NCBI GenBank assembly: GCA_009377445.1
Contig: WHUA01000003.1
Location: 124,001-188,000, forward strand
Direction of reading: 5' to 3'
From: Alphaproteobacteria bacterium
GTDB taxonomy: Bacteria; Pseudomonadota; Alphaproteobacteria; UBA8366
Length of the DNA: 64,000 nucleotides
Shown here: positions 1 to 8,272 of the stretch, in pieces
Position numbering within the stretch: position 1 is the first letter of the stretch
Layout of the letters: every line of letters begins with the position of its first letter
Translations under genes and position numbers: made by a program
Notes under the pieces: model-generated
Databases searched by the model: none
The model's input: the letters and a program-made list of their open reading frames with translations, nothing else
What the model was told of the DNA's origin: nothing

Positions 1-958
1 CCACCTGAACGACCCGGCGGCCAGGAAACGCCTCCCGGACCGTAGCCGCCGCCGCATCGTCCTCGCTGCTCGCGAAGGACGGCATGACGATGCCGTCGTT
101 GGCTATATAGAAATTGATATAGGACGCCGCCAGTGGCATGCCGGCCGTATCCACCTGCGTCGTCTGCTTCAGCGGGACGACATCGATCCGGCGGCCGCGG
201 GCGTCGCGCTCCGCCGACAGCAGCGCCAGGTTCGCCGCCAGGGCGGCGTGGTTCGGGTCCGAGGGGCTCGGCGCCGTCAATGCAAGAACGCGTCCCGGCG
301 CGGCGAAGCAGGCGACGTTGTCGATGTGTCCATCCGTCTCGTCTTCCACGAGGCCGGCCGGCAGCCAGATGACCTTCTCGGCGCCGATCCAGTCGCGCAG
401 AAGGGCCTCCGCCGCGTCCCGGGAGCCGGCCATGCGCCGGTTGGGATTGAGCAGCACGCTCTCCGTCGTCAGCACCGTTCCCTCGCCGTCGGTATGTATC
501 GCGCCGCCCTCGAGGACGAACGGGGCATCGAAGCGCCGCGCGCCGAGGCGGTCGAGCAGCAAGGCGGCAAGCGCCGCGTCGTCGTCGAATCCGCGATACT
601 TCCGGCCCCACGCGTTGAATTCCCACGACACCCCGGCAACCTCGCCGCCATCGCTTACGACGAAAGTCGGGCCGAAGTCCCGCATCCATGAATCGTCGAT
701 CGGGGCCGTCATGATCGCCACGGACGGGCCGCATTGGACGCCGGCGTCCGCGGCATCCCCTTCGCGCGCGATCATTGTCACCGGCTCGAATACGGTAATC
801 GCCCGCGCGACGGCCGCGTAGGCTGCCCGCGCATCCGCCAGGCTGCCGCCCCAAAGCTCCGCCCGGCACGGCCAGGCCATCCAGCACCGTTCGTGCGCAG
901 CCCATTCGGCCGGCATTCTGAAGCCGCACGCCGACGGCACAGCTTGATTATCCGTCAT
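1..958 (-). CDS. aguA: Agmatine deiminase (C-terminus cut by window edge)
   Basis: Converts agmatine to N-carbamoylputrescine and ammonia, in the cytoplasm, on the arginine-to-putrescine route. Translating the complement from an ATG at 958 gives a continuous frame of 319 codons to the window edge. Family motifs are clear: CWMAWP near residues 25-30, DDSWMRDFGP at 88-97, LEGGAIHTDGEGT at 149-161, and INFYIANDGIVMPSF close to the cut end. The active-site cysteine sits in a GGGxIHC motif further downstream and is outside the window, so activity cannot be judged. The gene is transcribed away from the PilZ gene, and the short gap between them must carry both promoters. Confidence 0.93.
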   Translation of the reverse strand, partial: MTDNQAVPSACGFRMPAEWAAHERCWMAWPCRAELWGGSLADARAAYAAVARAITVFEPVTMIAREGDAADAGVQCGPSVAIMTAPIDDSWMRDFGPTFVVSDGGEVAGVSWEFNAWGRKYRGFDDDAALAALLLDRLGARRFDAPFVLEGGAIHTDGEGTVLTTESVLLNPNRRMAGSRDAAEALLRDWIGAEKVIWLPAGLVEDETDGHIDNVACFAAPGRVLALTAPSPSDPNHAALAANLALLSAERDARGRRIDVVPLKQTTQVDTAGMPLAASYINFYIANDGIVMPSFASSEDDAAAATVREAFPGRRVVQV

Positions 959-1149
959 GCGTCCAATTTGCCCGTATTTGCCCAAAACGCCAGGAAATGG
1001 TGACCATCGTCACAGCGGCCGCCTATACGAAAGGGGTATGCTTATCCTTGGGGATTATGTCCCGATGGTTGAATGGGCCGGCTCAGCATAGCCTCGATAG
1101 GCAAGCTGCCGCCGCCGGTCAGCCAGCGGGACGGAAAGCGAAGTCCATC

Positions 1150-1500
1150 ATGCTTGGGTACAAGTTCCGCGGCCTGACGGATGTGAATCGCCGACGAGAC
1201 CGGCGCGTCGTTGTCTCGATGCCGGCGACCGTGAACCGCAAGCCGGTGCTGCTCAAGGATATCAGTCTTGGCGGCCTGGCCTTCATTTCGGACGTGAAGA
1301 GGTTCAAGGTCGGAAAGGACATCCTGATCGAGATAGACGTGCCGGAAGAGGGCCGCGTGAAGATCGGCGCCTGCATCGTACGCAAGCGCGGAGAGCACGA
1401 GTACGGCGTGGCCTTCACCGGCCTGTCGGCAGACGCGTTCAGGCTGATCGAGCATCTCGAGACCGGCCATAGCCGGCGGCTGGCGCCGGCATACTGCTAA
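1150..1500 (+). CDS. PilZ domain protein
   Basis: Small cytoplasmic protein made almost entirely of one PilZ domain, the usual receptor fold for cyclic di-GMP. The RRDRR stretch about 15 residues in matches the arginine box (RxxxR), and KDISLGGLAF matches the (D/N)xSxxG box, so both ligand-binding elements are present. No output domain is attached. The same frame opens at 997, but the first 51 residues of the long version look non-domain-like and have no well-placed ribosome site, so I start at 1150; 1057 is also possible. Its stop codon overlaps the stop of convergent alanine dehydrogenase. The target is unknown; control of polysaccharide or motility is only a family-level guess. Confidence 0.8.
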   Translation: MLGYKFRGLTDVNRRRDRRVVVSMPATVNRKPVLLKDISLGGLAFISDVKRFKVGKDILIEIDVPEEGRVKIGACIVRKRGEHEYGVAFTGLSADAFRLIEHLETGHSRRLAPAYC

Positions 1501-2618
1501 CATAAGCCCAGGACTTGCTCTGCCGGCATATAGGGCAAGCCGAGGTCGCGCGCGACCGCTTCATAGGTCACCCGCCCCTCGAAAACATTGAGGCCCGCAA
1601 GCAGGTGCGGATCTTCCGCAAGGGCCTGCTCGTAGCCGTCGTCGGCGATCTTGATCACATAGGGCAATGTTGCGTTGTTCAGCGCCTGCGTCGACGTGCG
1701 GGCCACCGCGCCCGGCATGTTCGTCACGCAGTAGTGCGTTACGCCATGCACGCGATAGACCGGGTCCGCGTGGGTGGTAGGCCGGGAGGTCTCGAAGCAG
1801 CCGCCCTGGTCTATCGCGATGTCGACCACCACCGATCCCGGGCGCATCGCCTTGATCATCTCTTCCGTCACGAGCTTGGGCGCCGCAGCGCCCGGAACGA
1901 GGACCGCGCCGACGACGAGGTCGGCCGTCCGGACGTTCTGCTCGATGGCATCGACCGTTGAATAGATCGTGTTCAACTGGCCCCCGAACCGCATGTCGAG
2001 CTGATCGAGGCGGGCAAGCGAGCGCTCCAGCACCGTGACCTTCGCCTCGAGCCCCATCGCCATGCGCGCGGCATTTATGCCCGAGACCCCGCCGCCGATC
2101 ACGCAGACGCGCGCCGCTTCGACCCCCGGCACTCCGCCGAGCAGGACGCCGGATCCGCCCGACTCCTTTTCCAGGTAATGCGCGCCGACCTGGATGCTCA
2201 TGCGGCCCGCCACTTCGCTCATCGGCGCCAGAAGCGGCAGGCGGCGATGGGTCCCGGTTACGGTTTCGTATGCGATCCCGACGATGCCGGCCGCCAGCAA
2301 TCGCTCGGTCAGCGCCTTGTCGACGGCCAGGTGCAGGTAGGTGAAGAGGATCTGTCCGGTGCGAAGCAAGTCGCATTCCGCCGGCTGGGGCTCCTTCACC
2401 TTGACGATCATTTCGGAGGCGTCGAATACCTCTTCGGCCCTTTCGGCGACGCGGGCGCCCGCAGCCCGGTAGTCGTCGTCGCCATAGCCGATTCCGGCGC
2501 CCGCCCGGCTTTCGACGATCACCTCGTGCCCCTGCTGACAAACTTCGCGGACGCTGGCGGGCACGAGCCCGACCCGGTACTCGTGTGACTTGATCTCCTT
2601 CGGTACGCCGATCAGCAT
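1497..2618 (-). CDS. ald: Alanine dehydrogenase
   Basis: NAD-dependent reversible oxidative deamination of L-alanine to pyruvate and ammonia. The 373-residue length is typical. The N-terminus [20 protein letters not shown] is the family signature. Catalytic or substrate residues line up: Arg15, Lys75 in KVKEP and His96 in YLHLA. The Rossmann NAD site is [10 protein letters not shown] near residue 175. It ends four bases inside the end of the convergent PilZ gene. Two hairpin repeats lie upstream, between it and the TPR gene, so it has its own promoter region. No Lrp-type regulator is adjacent. Confidence 0.96.
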   Translation of the reverse strand: MLIGVPKEIKSHEYRVGLVPASVREVCQQGHEVIVESRAGAGIGYGDDDYRAAGARVAERAEEVFDASEMIVKVKEPQPAECDLLRTGQILFTYLHLAVDKALTERLLAAGIVGIAYETVTGTHRRLPLLAPMSEVAGRMSIQVGAHYLEKESGGSGVLLGGVPGVEAARVCVIGGGVSGINAARMAMGLEAKVTVLERSLARLDQLDMRFGGQLNTIYSTVDAIEQNVRTADLVVGAVLVPGAAAPKLVTEEMIKAMRPGSVVVDIAIDQGGCFETSRPTTHADPVYRVHGVTHYCVTNMPGAVARTSTQALNNATLPYVIKIADDGYEQALAEDPHLLAGLNVFEGRVTYEAVARDLGLPYMPAEQVLGLC

Positions 2619-2704
2619 CGCTCAGAACACCTCGCGACAAATACTCGAATGAACGGTTCCGAATCATAGCGAAGCGCGGCCGCTCGCGCGACCGTGGCGA
2701 TCGC

Positions 2705-2755
2705 TAGATCAATCTGCAATCAGGTGGAACACCTGATTGCAGGTAAATTGATCTA
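2705..2755. repeat. Hairpin-forming intergenic repeat, copy 1
   Basis: Outer arms tagatcaat (2705-2713) and attgatcta (2747-2755) enclose inner arms tgcaatcaggtg (2715-2726) and cacctgattgca (2730-2741) around a gaa loop. An unpaired ggtaa (2742-2746) sits on one side only. Copy 2, immediately beside it, has the same plan (outer stem, one-sided bulge, inner stem, tiny loop) and similar outer ends (TAGAxCAA / TTGxTCTA), so the two look related. Confidence 0.7.
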
Positions 2756-2766
2756 TCTTAAAAGGT

Positions 2767-2808
2767 TAGAGCAACTTATCTGCGTCCGAAAGGACGCAGG
2801 TTGCTCTA
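2767..2808. repeat. Hairpin-forming intergenic repeat, copy 2; also end of the TPR gene
   Basis: Outer arms tagagcaac (2767-2775) and gttgctcta (2800-2808), inner arms ctgcgtcc (2780-2787) and ggacgcag (2792-2799), loop gaaa, one-sided bulge ttat. The terminal cta is the TAG stop of the minus-strand TPR gene. Read on that strand the stem is followed by CCTTTT, so it could also act as a terminator. Confidence 0.7.
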
Positions 2809-4365
2809 GCGGCGCGGCTCGAATTGCCGCAAGGCCTGCGCGACGCGCGCGAACAGGCTCGGCCAATCGCCCTCGCGGCGGAACAGCCGCATCGTCGGAT
2901 ACCAGGGCGTGTCGTCCCGGCCCATGAGCCACCGCCAGTCCGCGACCTTGTCCAGCAGCAGCCAGACGGGCACGCCCATCGCGCCCGCAAGATGGCCGCT
3001 CGAGGAGTCGATCGTGATCAGCAGATCGAGCGCCGCCAAATCGGCGGCCGTGTCGTAGAAATCCTTGACCTGCGGCATCAGGTTGGTGACCGGCATTCCC
3101 GCGGGCGGCGGGTCGCCGGCGCCCGCGCCAACCTGCAGGCTGTAGTAGGCGACGTCGCGCAACGCCGCGAGCGGCGCGAAGTCGGACAGGCGCCGCGACC
3201 TTGCGCCATCGCGCAGGTTGTCCGGATTGCCCGCCCAGACGAGCCCCACCTTCAGCCGGGCGCCGCCGCCGTCGATCGGCGACGGCGCGGGGCGCGGAAC
3301 GTAGGGCACGGCGGCGGGAACGTCGCCGAGCGTCGTGCCGAAGACGTGGGGCAGGCTCATTACCGGCACATGCGCCGCATAGCCCTCCGACTTGCCCACA
3401 TCGAACACCGCCGTCACCCCATCGACGCCCGCGATCAGGCGGTGCAGCGGGCGGCGGCACTCCACCAGCACGCGGCCGCCGCGCGCCGCCACCATCGGCG
3501 CATAGCGGATGAAGTGGATCGCATCGCCCAGGCCTTGCTCGCACCAGATGAGGATTGTCCGGCCGCCGAGCGGCTCGCCACGCCACGCCGGCACCGCGAA
3601 CTTGCGCCGGTAGTCCTGCCGGCGCAGCCGCCATTCGTGATGTGCCCAACCGGCCGCATACTCGCCTTGCAGCAGAAGAAGCTGGCCATAGTTGGTGTTG
3701 GCGTCGACGCTGTTCGGATCGATTGCCAGGGCGCGCTCCAGCGCCAGCCGGGAATCCGCGGTATTGCCCAGAAGATTCAGGGCGACGCCGAGGTTGTTGA
3801 GCGCGCCGACATGGTGAGGCGCCAGCTTCAGGGCCGCGTGAAGCGCAACCACGGCCTGCTCCGCGCGCCCGGTCATCAGCAGAAAACGGGCATGGGTGGA
3901 GCGAAGATCGGCATCGCCGGGAGATCGCGCCAGCGAATTCTCCAGAAGCGATTCGGCCTCCCCGAAGCGCCTCATATCGCAGAGCGTCGCAGCGAGATCG
4001 TTCTCGGCGCCGAGGTGGCCGGGGGCCAGTCGCAAAGCACGAATGAAGGCGCGCAGGGCGTGCGCATGCTTTCCGTTGCTTCCGAGGATACGGCCGAGGC
4101 TGTGGTGGTACGCTGCGACGTCCGGTCTCAGCTCTATGGCGCGACGGACGAGCGCGAACGCCTCGCGTGCGGCCTTGCGCTGATGATTGGCGAGCCCCAG
4201 AAGATGCAGCGCGTCCGCCTGTTCCGGGTCGTGCGCCAGGACGGCCTGGTATCCCGCCTCCGCCGCAGCGAGATTGCCGGCCTTGTGCGCCGCAATAGCC
4301 TGACGGAGTGCGGCCCCGGCGCGTTCCCGCCCGTCCGTGACGGCTTCGTGCCTCGCTTCCCTCAA
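2806..4365 (-). CDS. TPR protein with glycosyltransferase-family-9-like C-terminal domain
   Basis: About 519 residues. Residues 15-245 are successive tetratricopeptide repeats, recognisable by A..HxGN..AAEA..., LGLANHQ and NNLGVALNLLG units. The C-terminal half looks like the heptosyltransferase/GT9 fold: WCEQGLGDAIHFIRY, KVGLVWAGNPDN, and LLITIDSSSGHLAGAMG followed by PVWLLLDKVADWRW. This architecture is common in alphaproteobacteria and usually annotated only as TPR protein; sugar donor and acceptor are unknown. The start is a TTG at 4365 because I see no in-frame ATG or GTG upstream before the neighbouring gene. The downstream hairpin overlaps the stop codon. Confidence 0.85.
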   Translation of the reverse strand: MREARHEAVTDGRERAGAALRQAIAAHKAGNLAAAEAGYQAVLAHDPEQADALHLLGLANHQRKAAREAFALVRRAIELRPDVAAYHHSLGRILGSNGKHAHALRAFIRALRLAPGHLGAENDLAATLCDMRRFGEAESLLENSLARSPGDADLRSTHARFLLMTGRAEQAVVALHAALKLAPHHVGALNNLGVALNLLGNTADSRLALERALAIDPNSVDANTNYGQLLLLQGEYAAGWAHHEWRLRRQDYRRKFAVPAWRGEPLGGRTILIWCEQGLGDAIHFIRYAPMVAARGGRVLVECRRPLHRLIAGVDGVTAVFDVGKSEGYAAHVPVMSLPHVFGTTLGDVPAAVPYVPRPAPSPIDGGGARLKVGLVWAGNPDNLRDGARSRRLSDFAPLAALRDVAYYSLQVGAGAGDPPPAGMPVTNLMPQVKDFYDTAADLAALDLLITIDSSSGHLAGAMGVPVWLLLDKVADWRWLMGRDDTPWYPTMRLFRREGDWPSLFARVAQALRQFEPRR

Positions 4366-4414
4366 CGGCCCGCCCCAATCTCGTCTGTCGTGCGCGCGGC
4401 GACTTGAGCACGCT

Positions 4415-4828
4415 TTAATCCGGCGGTCCCTTCAGTTCAACTACATTGTGCTCCGGGTCCTCGATATACATCGACGGTCCCTGCCCTTCCGCGCCGTAGC
4501 GCCGAAAGACGTCGCCCGGCGTAACGCCATGGGACGCGAGGTGGTGGCGCAGCGTCTGCTCGTCGAACGGGTCGACGCCGAGGCAGAGGTGATCCATGTT
4601 GCGCGCATCGGGTCGCGGCGCGCCGCCGCCGGCGCGGCCAAGCTCGCTCCGGATGTCGACGAAGTCGATCAGCGACCGGCCGGCACGAAGCTGATACAGG
4701 CCGATATCGGGATCCGCCCGCTCCAGCACGCAACCCAGGACATCGCTGTAGAAGCGCACCATGACGCCGACATCATTCGCGCGAATGACCACGTGATCTA
4801 TGCCTTTTACGCGGAAGGGTGTGTTCAT
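4415..4828 (-). CDS. VOC family (glyoxalase/dioxygenase fold) protein
   Basis: A 137-residue vicinal-oxygen-chelate domain protein with two beta-alpha-beta-beta-beta modules. The first begins KGIDHVVIRANDV with FYSDVLGCVLER; the second has NMDHLCLGVD and ends MYIEDPEHNVVELKGP. Histidines in IDHV and MDHL and the terminal Glu in VVEL are the expected metal ligands. VOC members include glyoxalase I, fosfomycin resistance proteins and ring-cleaving dioxygenases; nothing here chooses between them. ATG 4828 is preferred over 4834 because GAGG sits at a better distance. It runs in the same direction as the TPR gene, 49 bases away. Confidence 0.85.
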   Translation of the reverse strand: MNTPFRVKGIDHVVIRANDVGVMVRFYSDVLGCVLERADPDIGLYQLRAGRSLIDFVDIRSELGRAGGGAPRPDARNMDHLCLGVDPFDEQTLRHHLASHGVTPGDVFRRYGAEGQGPSMYIEDPEHNVVELKGPPD

Positions 4829-5237
4829 CGGCATTCACCTCGGAATGTTACGGACCCCGGCCCGCAGCATGCGAGAGGGATCCCCGGTCGTGGTGAACGC
4901 TCCCCGTTTTCGGAAGATCGGGCCCGCAGCGGCACCCTCCTTCCTCTAGTCGTTGATCTCATCCCGCGTGTAATCGAACGGACTAGACACGAACTCGACT
5001 CCATGCGGGAAAGACAAACTAACACGATTCGCGTGTGAAAGTTTAGTGAATCTATTCCGACACTGAATGAAATCTTTGTGTCCGCCGTATTCTCTCCGTT
5101 CGGAAATATGATCTTTTTGTCACGACTTGTGGCTATTTGCCCCACCGCAATGGCAAATCGTTGGTGAGCGAAAAATAGAACGCTAAATAGATTCCTGCGT
5201 GGGTTGTGAGCTTCGGCTTCAGAACGGAGATCTGGTT
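4829..5237. other. Intergenic region, AT-richer than surroundings
   Basis: About 400 bases separate the divergent VOC and PP2C-like genes. Base composition drops towards A+T between roughly 5020 and 5200. I see no convincing gene; the open frames that cross it lack family likeness and good ribosome sites. It presumably carries both promoters, but I cannot assign -35/-10 boxes with confidence. Confidence 0.6.
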
Positions 5238-6035
5238 ATGACCTGGGTAGCAGCCGCCGATTTCCGCCGTGCCAAGGATGAAGGCCATCGGTCCCACCCC
5301 TGCCAAGTTTACGGCAAGGTGGAACATCTGGACGACAGGATCATGATCGGGGCGGTCGCCGCCGGCTCATCGCGCGCAAGGCTATCGCATGTGGGCGCGC
5401 GCCTTGCCGTCCGCGCCGCGCTCGGCCATCTGCGAAGCGCATCCGCCAAGGCGGGCGCCGCCGCGTCGGATGCGACAGGGCACGATGCGCGGGCGCTCTA
5501 CCTCACCACGATCGAGGCCATTCAGGATGAGCTGAGGAGCGCAGTCGTCGACCATGTCGCCCCGCTTCAGGAATTCGCAACCACGCTCTCGGTCTTCATC
5601 GCCGTTCCGGCCGGCGTCGCCGCCATGCAGATCGGCAGTGGGCTGATGGTGACGCGCGGCCGCAGCGGCGATTATTCCGTTCTGTTCAGCGACGGCGCGG
5701 GCGCAGACGGCGGAGAAGCCGGCTTCATTACCGACCGGGACTCCGCAGGGCGGATGCGCGTCAGCGTGCAGAGCGGGCCGGTGCAATTTCTTTGCGCCGC
5801 AAGCGCGCCGCTCGACCGGTTGTCGCTCCGCTGGCGCGACGGCTCGCCGCAAAAGGAGTTCTTCGGCCCGCTCGACCGCCACGCCAGCGCGGCGCCCGAC
5901 GACGGGGAAGTGCACCGCGGCATCCGTGCCTTCCTCCGGTCCGACCGCGTCAACGAGCGGCTGGAACAGGACTTCGCCCTGGCGCTTTGCGGCTACCGGC
6001 GGCAAGGGGAGATATTCGGCGCGCCCATGGCGTGA
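5238..6035 (+). CDS. PP2C-fold protein lacking catalytic metal ligands (probable pseudophosphatase)
   Basis: A 265-residue protein that follows the bacterial PP2C-like family (Pfam PP2C_2 type) along its length, but the aspartates that bind the two metal ions are replaced. The N-terminal GxSH...CQDA block reads EGHRSHPCQVY; the VADGxGSA block reads GAVAAGSSRARLS; the QIGDG block reads MQIGSGLMV; the FTDGL block reads LCAASAPLDRL; the terminal TDDD block reads LEQDF. The fold is therefore recognisable while dephosphorylation looks unlikely. A binding or scaffold role is inference. Start ATG 5238 follows GGAG at good spacing; the frame opens at 5199. It converges on the cysteine-repeat gene 31 bases away. 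Confidence 0.78.
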   Translation: MTWVAAADFRRAKDEGHRSHPCQVYGKVEHLDDRIMIGAVAAGSSRARLSHVGARLAVRAALGHLRSASAKAGAAASDATGHDARALYLTTIEAIQDELRSAVVDHVAPLQEFATTLSVFIAVPAGVAAMQIGSGLMVTRGRSGDYSVLFSDGAGADGGEAGFITDRDSAGRMRVSVQSGPVQFLCAASAPLDRLSLRWRDGSPQKEFFGPLDRHASAAPDDGEVHRGIRAFLRSDRVNERLEQDFALALCGYRRQGEIFGAPMA

Positions 6036-6066
6036 ACCGTCCGGCGCGGCGCGGCCGGCATCCTGC

Positions 6067-7035
6067 CTAATTCAGCACGCAGGCCCCATCGCGATTACGA
6101 TAGGTCCGGTTGCATTCCCAGCCATTCCCCGAATAGTCGAGATGGGCATTCGCCGGCAGCTTGATGAGCGCGCAGGAAGCGCCGGTCTTGGCATAGCCCC
6201 TATCGCATTTCCAACCCTCGCCACGAGGGTCGAGAAAGCCGTTTGGGGGGATCCGAATAGCCACGCATGATTCGCCGCTTCGCTTAAAGCCGCGGGAACA
6301 CTCCCACTCGTTTCCCGAACGATGGAGAAAGCCGTTGGCGGGCAGCTTGACGGCCACGCACGTGTCATCGATCTCCTGAAAGCCTCGATTGCATTTCCAA
6401 CCGTGCAAATATGCGGCGTCGTCCAGATAGGCATTCGCCGGAACGTTTACGGCAAGACATTTCCCGTCGGCTTCACGATAGCCACGGTTGCATAGCCAGC
6501 CGCTTCCATAGGATGCCTCGACCAGGAACGCATTTGCCGGCACCTTGATCGCCACGCACGCCCCGTTGGCCTCCCGATATCCCCGGTCGCATTGCCATCC
6601 ATGGCCATAGGAGGCTTCCTCCAGGTAGGCGTTCGCCGGCACTTTGATCGCGGTGCAGGTTTCGCCGATATGCCGGTACCCTCGATCGCATTTCCACCGG
6701 GAGCCGGACGGGTCGAGGAAGGCATTCGCCGGGATCGCGATCGCGGCGCAGGTCTCATTGACGAGGCGGTATCCGCGTTTGCAATCCCAGCCCTTCCCGT
6801 ATGAGGCAGGAACAGGATACGCATTTTCGGGCAACTCTATGGCCACGCAGCCGCCGCCGGACGCTCGGTACCCACGGTCACACTCCCACCCGCCGCCGTA
6901 TCCCTTGGAATGAGCATTTTGAGGAGCCTTGCCCGGGCCGCCTTGCGCCAAGACGGCGCCGGGGATTGCCGCCAGAACCATCAGGAAAAACAGCGAGCGA
7001 AATGACAGGCGGGGCAACCGCCGCACAATTTTCAT
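6067..7035 (-). CDS. Secreted protein of nine two-cysteine repeats
   Basis: 322 residues. A signal peptide (basic start, hydrophobic FLMVLAAIPGAVLA, cut after AQA-like region) is followed by nine tandem units of about 33 residues. Each unit has the plan GW-x-C-x-RGY-x(6-7)-C-x-x-I-x-x-P-x-NAxL; the last stops after its second cysteine. This gives 18 paired cysteines, suggesting one small disulfide-bonded module per unit in the periplasm or outside the cell. I do not recognise a named family with known function. RBS GAGGAA precedes the ATG. Units differ at many positions, so the array is old rather than freshly expanded. Confidence 0.85.
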   Translation of the reverse strand: MKIVRRLPRLSFRSLFFLMVLAAIPGAVLAQGGPGKAPQNAHSKGYGGGWECDRGYRASGGGCVAIELPENAYPVPASYGKGWDCKRGYRLVNETCAAIAIPANAFLDPSGSRWKCDRGYRHIGETCTAIKVPANAYLEEASYGHGWQCDRGYREANGACVAIKVPANAFLVEASYGSGWLCNRGYREADGKCLAVNVPANAYLDDAAYLHGWKCNRGFQEIDDTCVAVKLPANGFLHRSGNEWECSRGFKRSGESCVAIRIPPNGFLDPRGEGWKCDRGYAKTGASCALIKLPANAHLDYSGNGWECNRTYRNRDGACVLN

Positions 7036-7080
7036 GGTCGTTCCTCGCTGTGATACTGCCGCTCCCGCGGCGGCAGGATA

Positions 7081-7482
7081 TCAATTGATAGCCGTCGAGC
7101 CCCGGGACGTGGCCTGGCTCACGAAGCTCGCCTCCTGCTCTATCTCCACGAGCTCCGACTCGATGATTTCTTTCAGAAGTTTCAGGCCTTCCTTCTGATC
7201 TTCGAAAGCTTCGACCGCGCCTTGCAGGAGGGCATGGGCCAGTCCCGTGGCATGAGACATCGTGATCGCTTCCAGCTTATGCGCATCGGCTTCGGATATT
7301 GGCGCCCTGATGCCCTTCTTTCCGATCGGCGCGCTCTCGCGCATATGCGCGTCGACCGCATGCTCGCGCCGCTTGCGCATCACCGCGAGCAGCTCGTTGA
7401 CAATGCGCTCAGCGTCGGTCCGAATCAGCCTGTACAAATCATCATGACCTGCGGCGGCTGGCCTTTTTGCATCACGCGGCAT
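7081..7482 (-). CDS. Hypothetical helical protein
   Basis: 133 residues, no signal peptide, no cysteine, predicted mainly helical from its composition: long runs such as DLYRLIRTDAERIVNELL and LLKEIIESELVEIEQEA look amphipathic and could form a coiled coil. GAGGGA lies upstream of the ATG. It follows the 67-residue gene in the same direction and precedes the repeat protein, so the three may be co-transcribed. I do not recognise a family. Confidence 0.65.
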   Translation of the reverse strand: MPRDAKRPAAAGHDDLYRLIRTDAERIVNELLAVMRKRREHAVDAHMRESAPIGKKGIRAPISEADAHKLEAITMSHATGLAHALLQGAVEAFEDQKEGLKLLKEIIESELVEIEQEASFVSQATSRGSTAIN

Positions 7483-7582
7483 GAATCGGTCCCTCAGGTT
7501 TGCGCGTTGCTGCGGCTGGGCTGAATGTCATCCGGCGCGCCCATCCGGCCGCCAACACGGTGATGCCGAGCGGTGGCAGCCC

Positions 7583-7786
7583 TCACTGCAGCGCAATTTC
7601 ACTTTCGACGACGACGCGCTGATGCCCGTCGCTGGTCGATTGAACCCGATATTGATAGTTCCCGTGATAGTCCGGGAGCAGGCCGACGACCCGGAAGCTG
7701 CCCGCCGGCGTGCCGCCAAGGCCGCTGCTTCGGGAAGCTTTGACAAATCGCACCGTTTGTCCGACACGATATCGGTGTGTATCCAT
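7583..7786 (-). CDS. Small conserved hypothetical protein
   Basis: 67 residues starting MDTHRYRVGQTVRFVKA and ending RVVVESEIALQ. The plan (VGQTVRF, a glycine/proline loop, FRVVGLLPD, YQYRVQS, RVVVESE) is a compact all-beta pattern that recurs in alphaproteobacterial small proteins of unknown role, recalled from general knowledge and not checked here. It is probably cytoplasmic. It lies upstream of the 133-residue gene on the same strand. Confidence 0.65.
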   Translation of the reverse strand: MDTHRYRVGQTVRFVKASRSSGLGGTPAGSFRVVGLLPDYHGNYQYRVQSTSDGHQRVVVESEIALQ

Positions 7787-7873
7787 TCCGCCGCACTCCT
7801 ATATCTGGGATGGCCGATGAGGAATACGCGCCTCATCGCCGCCGGTCCCACTTAGCTGTTTCCTGCTAATCGC

Positions 7874-7996
7874 TTAGCCGATGCTGCGGTCACCGAGCCG
7901 GCCGACGCCATCTTCATTCGTCGGAAGCATCTGCTCGTCCCACCTGGGTCCGGCGGATATCGACAGGCGGTCGTTCCGATATTTGTATTTATCCAT
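7874..7996 (-). CDS. Possible 40-residue small protein
   Basis: An ATG at 7996 opens a 40-codon frame reading MDKYKYRNDRLSISAGPRW and ending RLGDRSIG before a TAA. It sits just upstream of the 67-residue gene on the same strand and begins in a similar way (MDxxxYR). GGTGACGG precedes the start. Composition is charged and non-repetitive. No family is recognised and it could be a chance frame; the rest of the 7787-8272 gap shows nothing else I can support. Confidence 0.25.
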   Translation of the reverse strand: MDKYKYRNDRLSISAGPRWDEQMLPTNEDGVGRLGDRSIG

Positions 7997-8272
7997 CCGT
8001 CACCATATAGGAATGGTGGCGGGGAAGATAGCTGCCCGAATTCCCGGGTATTTGCGGGGGGGTCGAGAGTTAACTATTGCCCTGACGTAGTACCCGGTGC
8101 ACTGTCGCCCCAACGTGGACTTGGCGCATCGAAACCGCGTCGACCCGCTTGAAACGGATACAAACCAATTTCCCAAAACAGCAGACTGCCAAATGCGCGC
8201 TCAGTTCCACATGCGTGGGCGGAGCGCCTCAAGGCTTTTGCCCGTCCGAGCACGCTGCGCGGCCTGTTCCAG

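Noticed and set aside
4825..5145. 106-codon minus-strand open frame in the 4829-5237 gap
   Set aside because: No family likeness, no good ribosome site, overlaps the start of the VOC gene, composition unlike neighbours.
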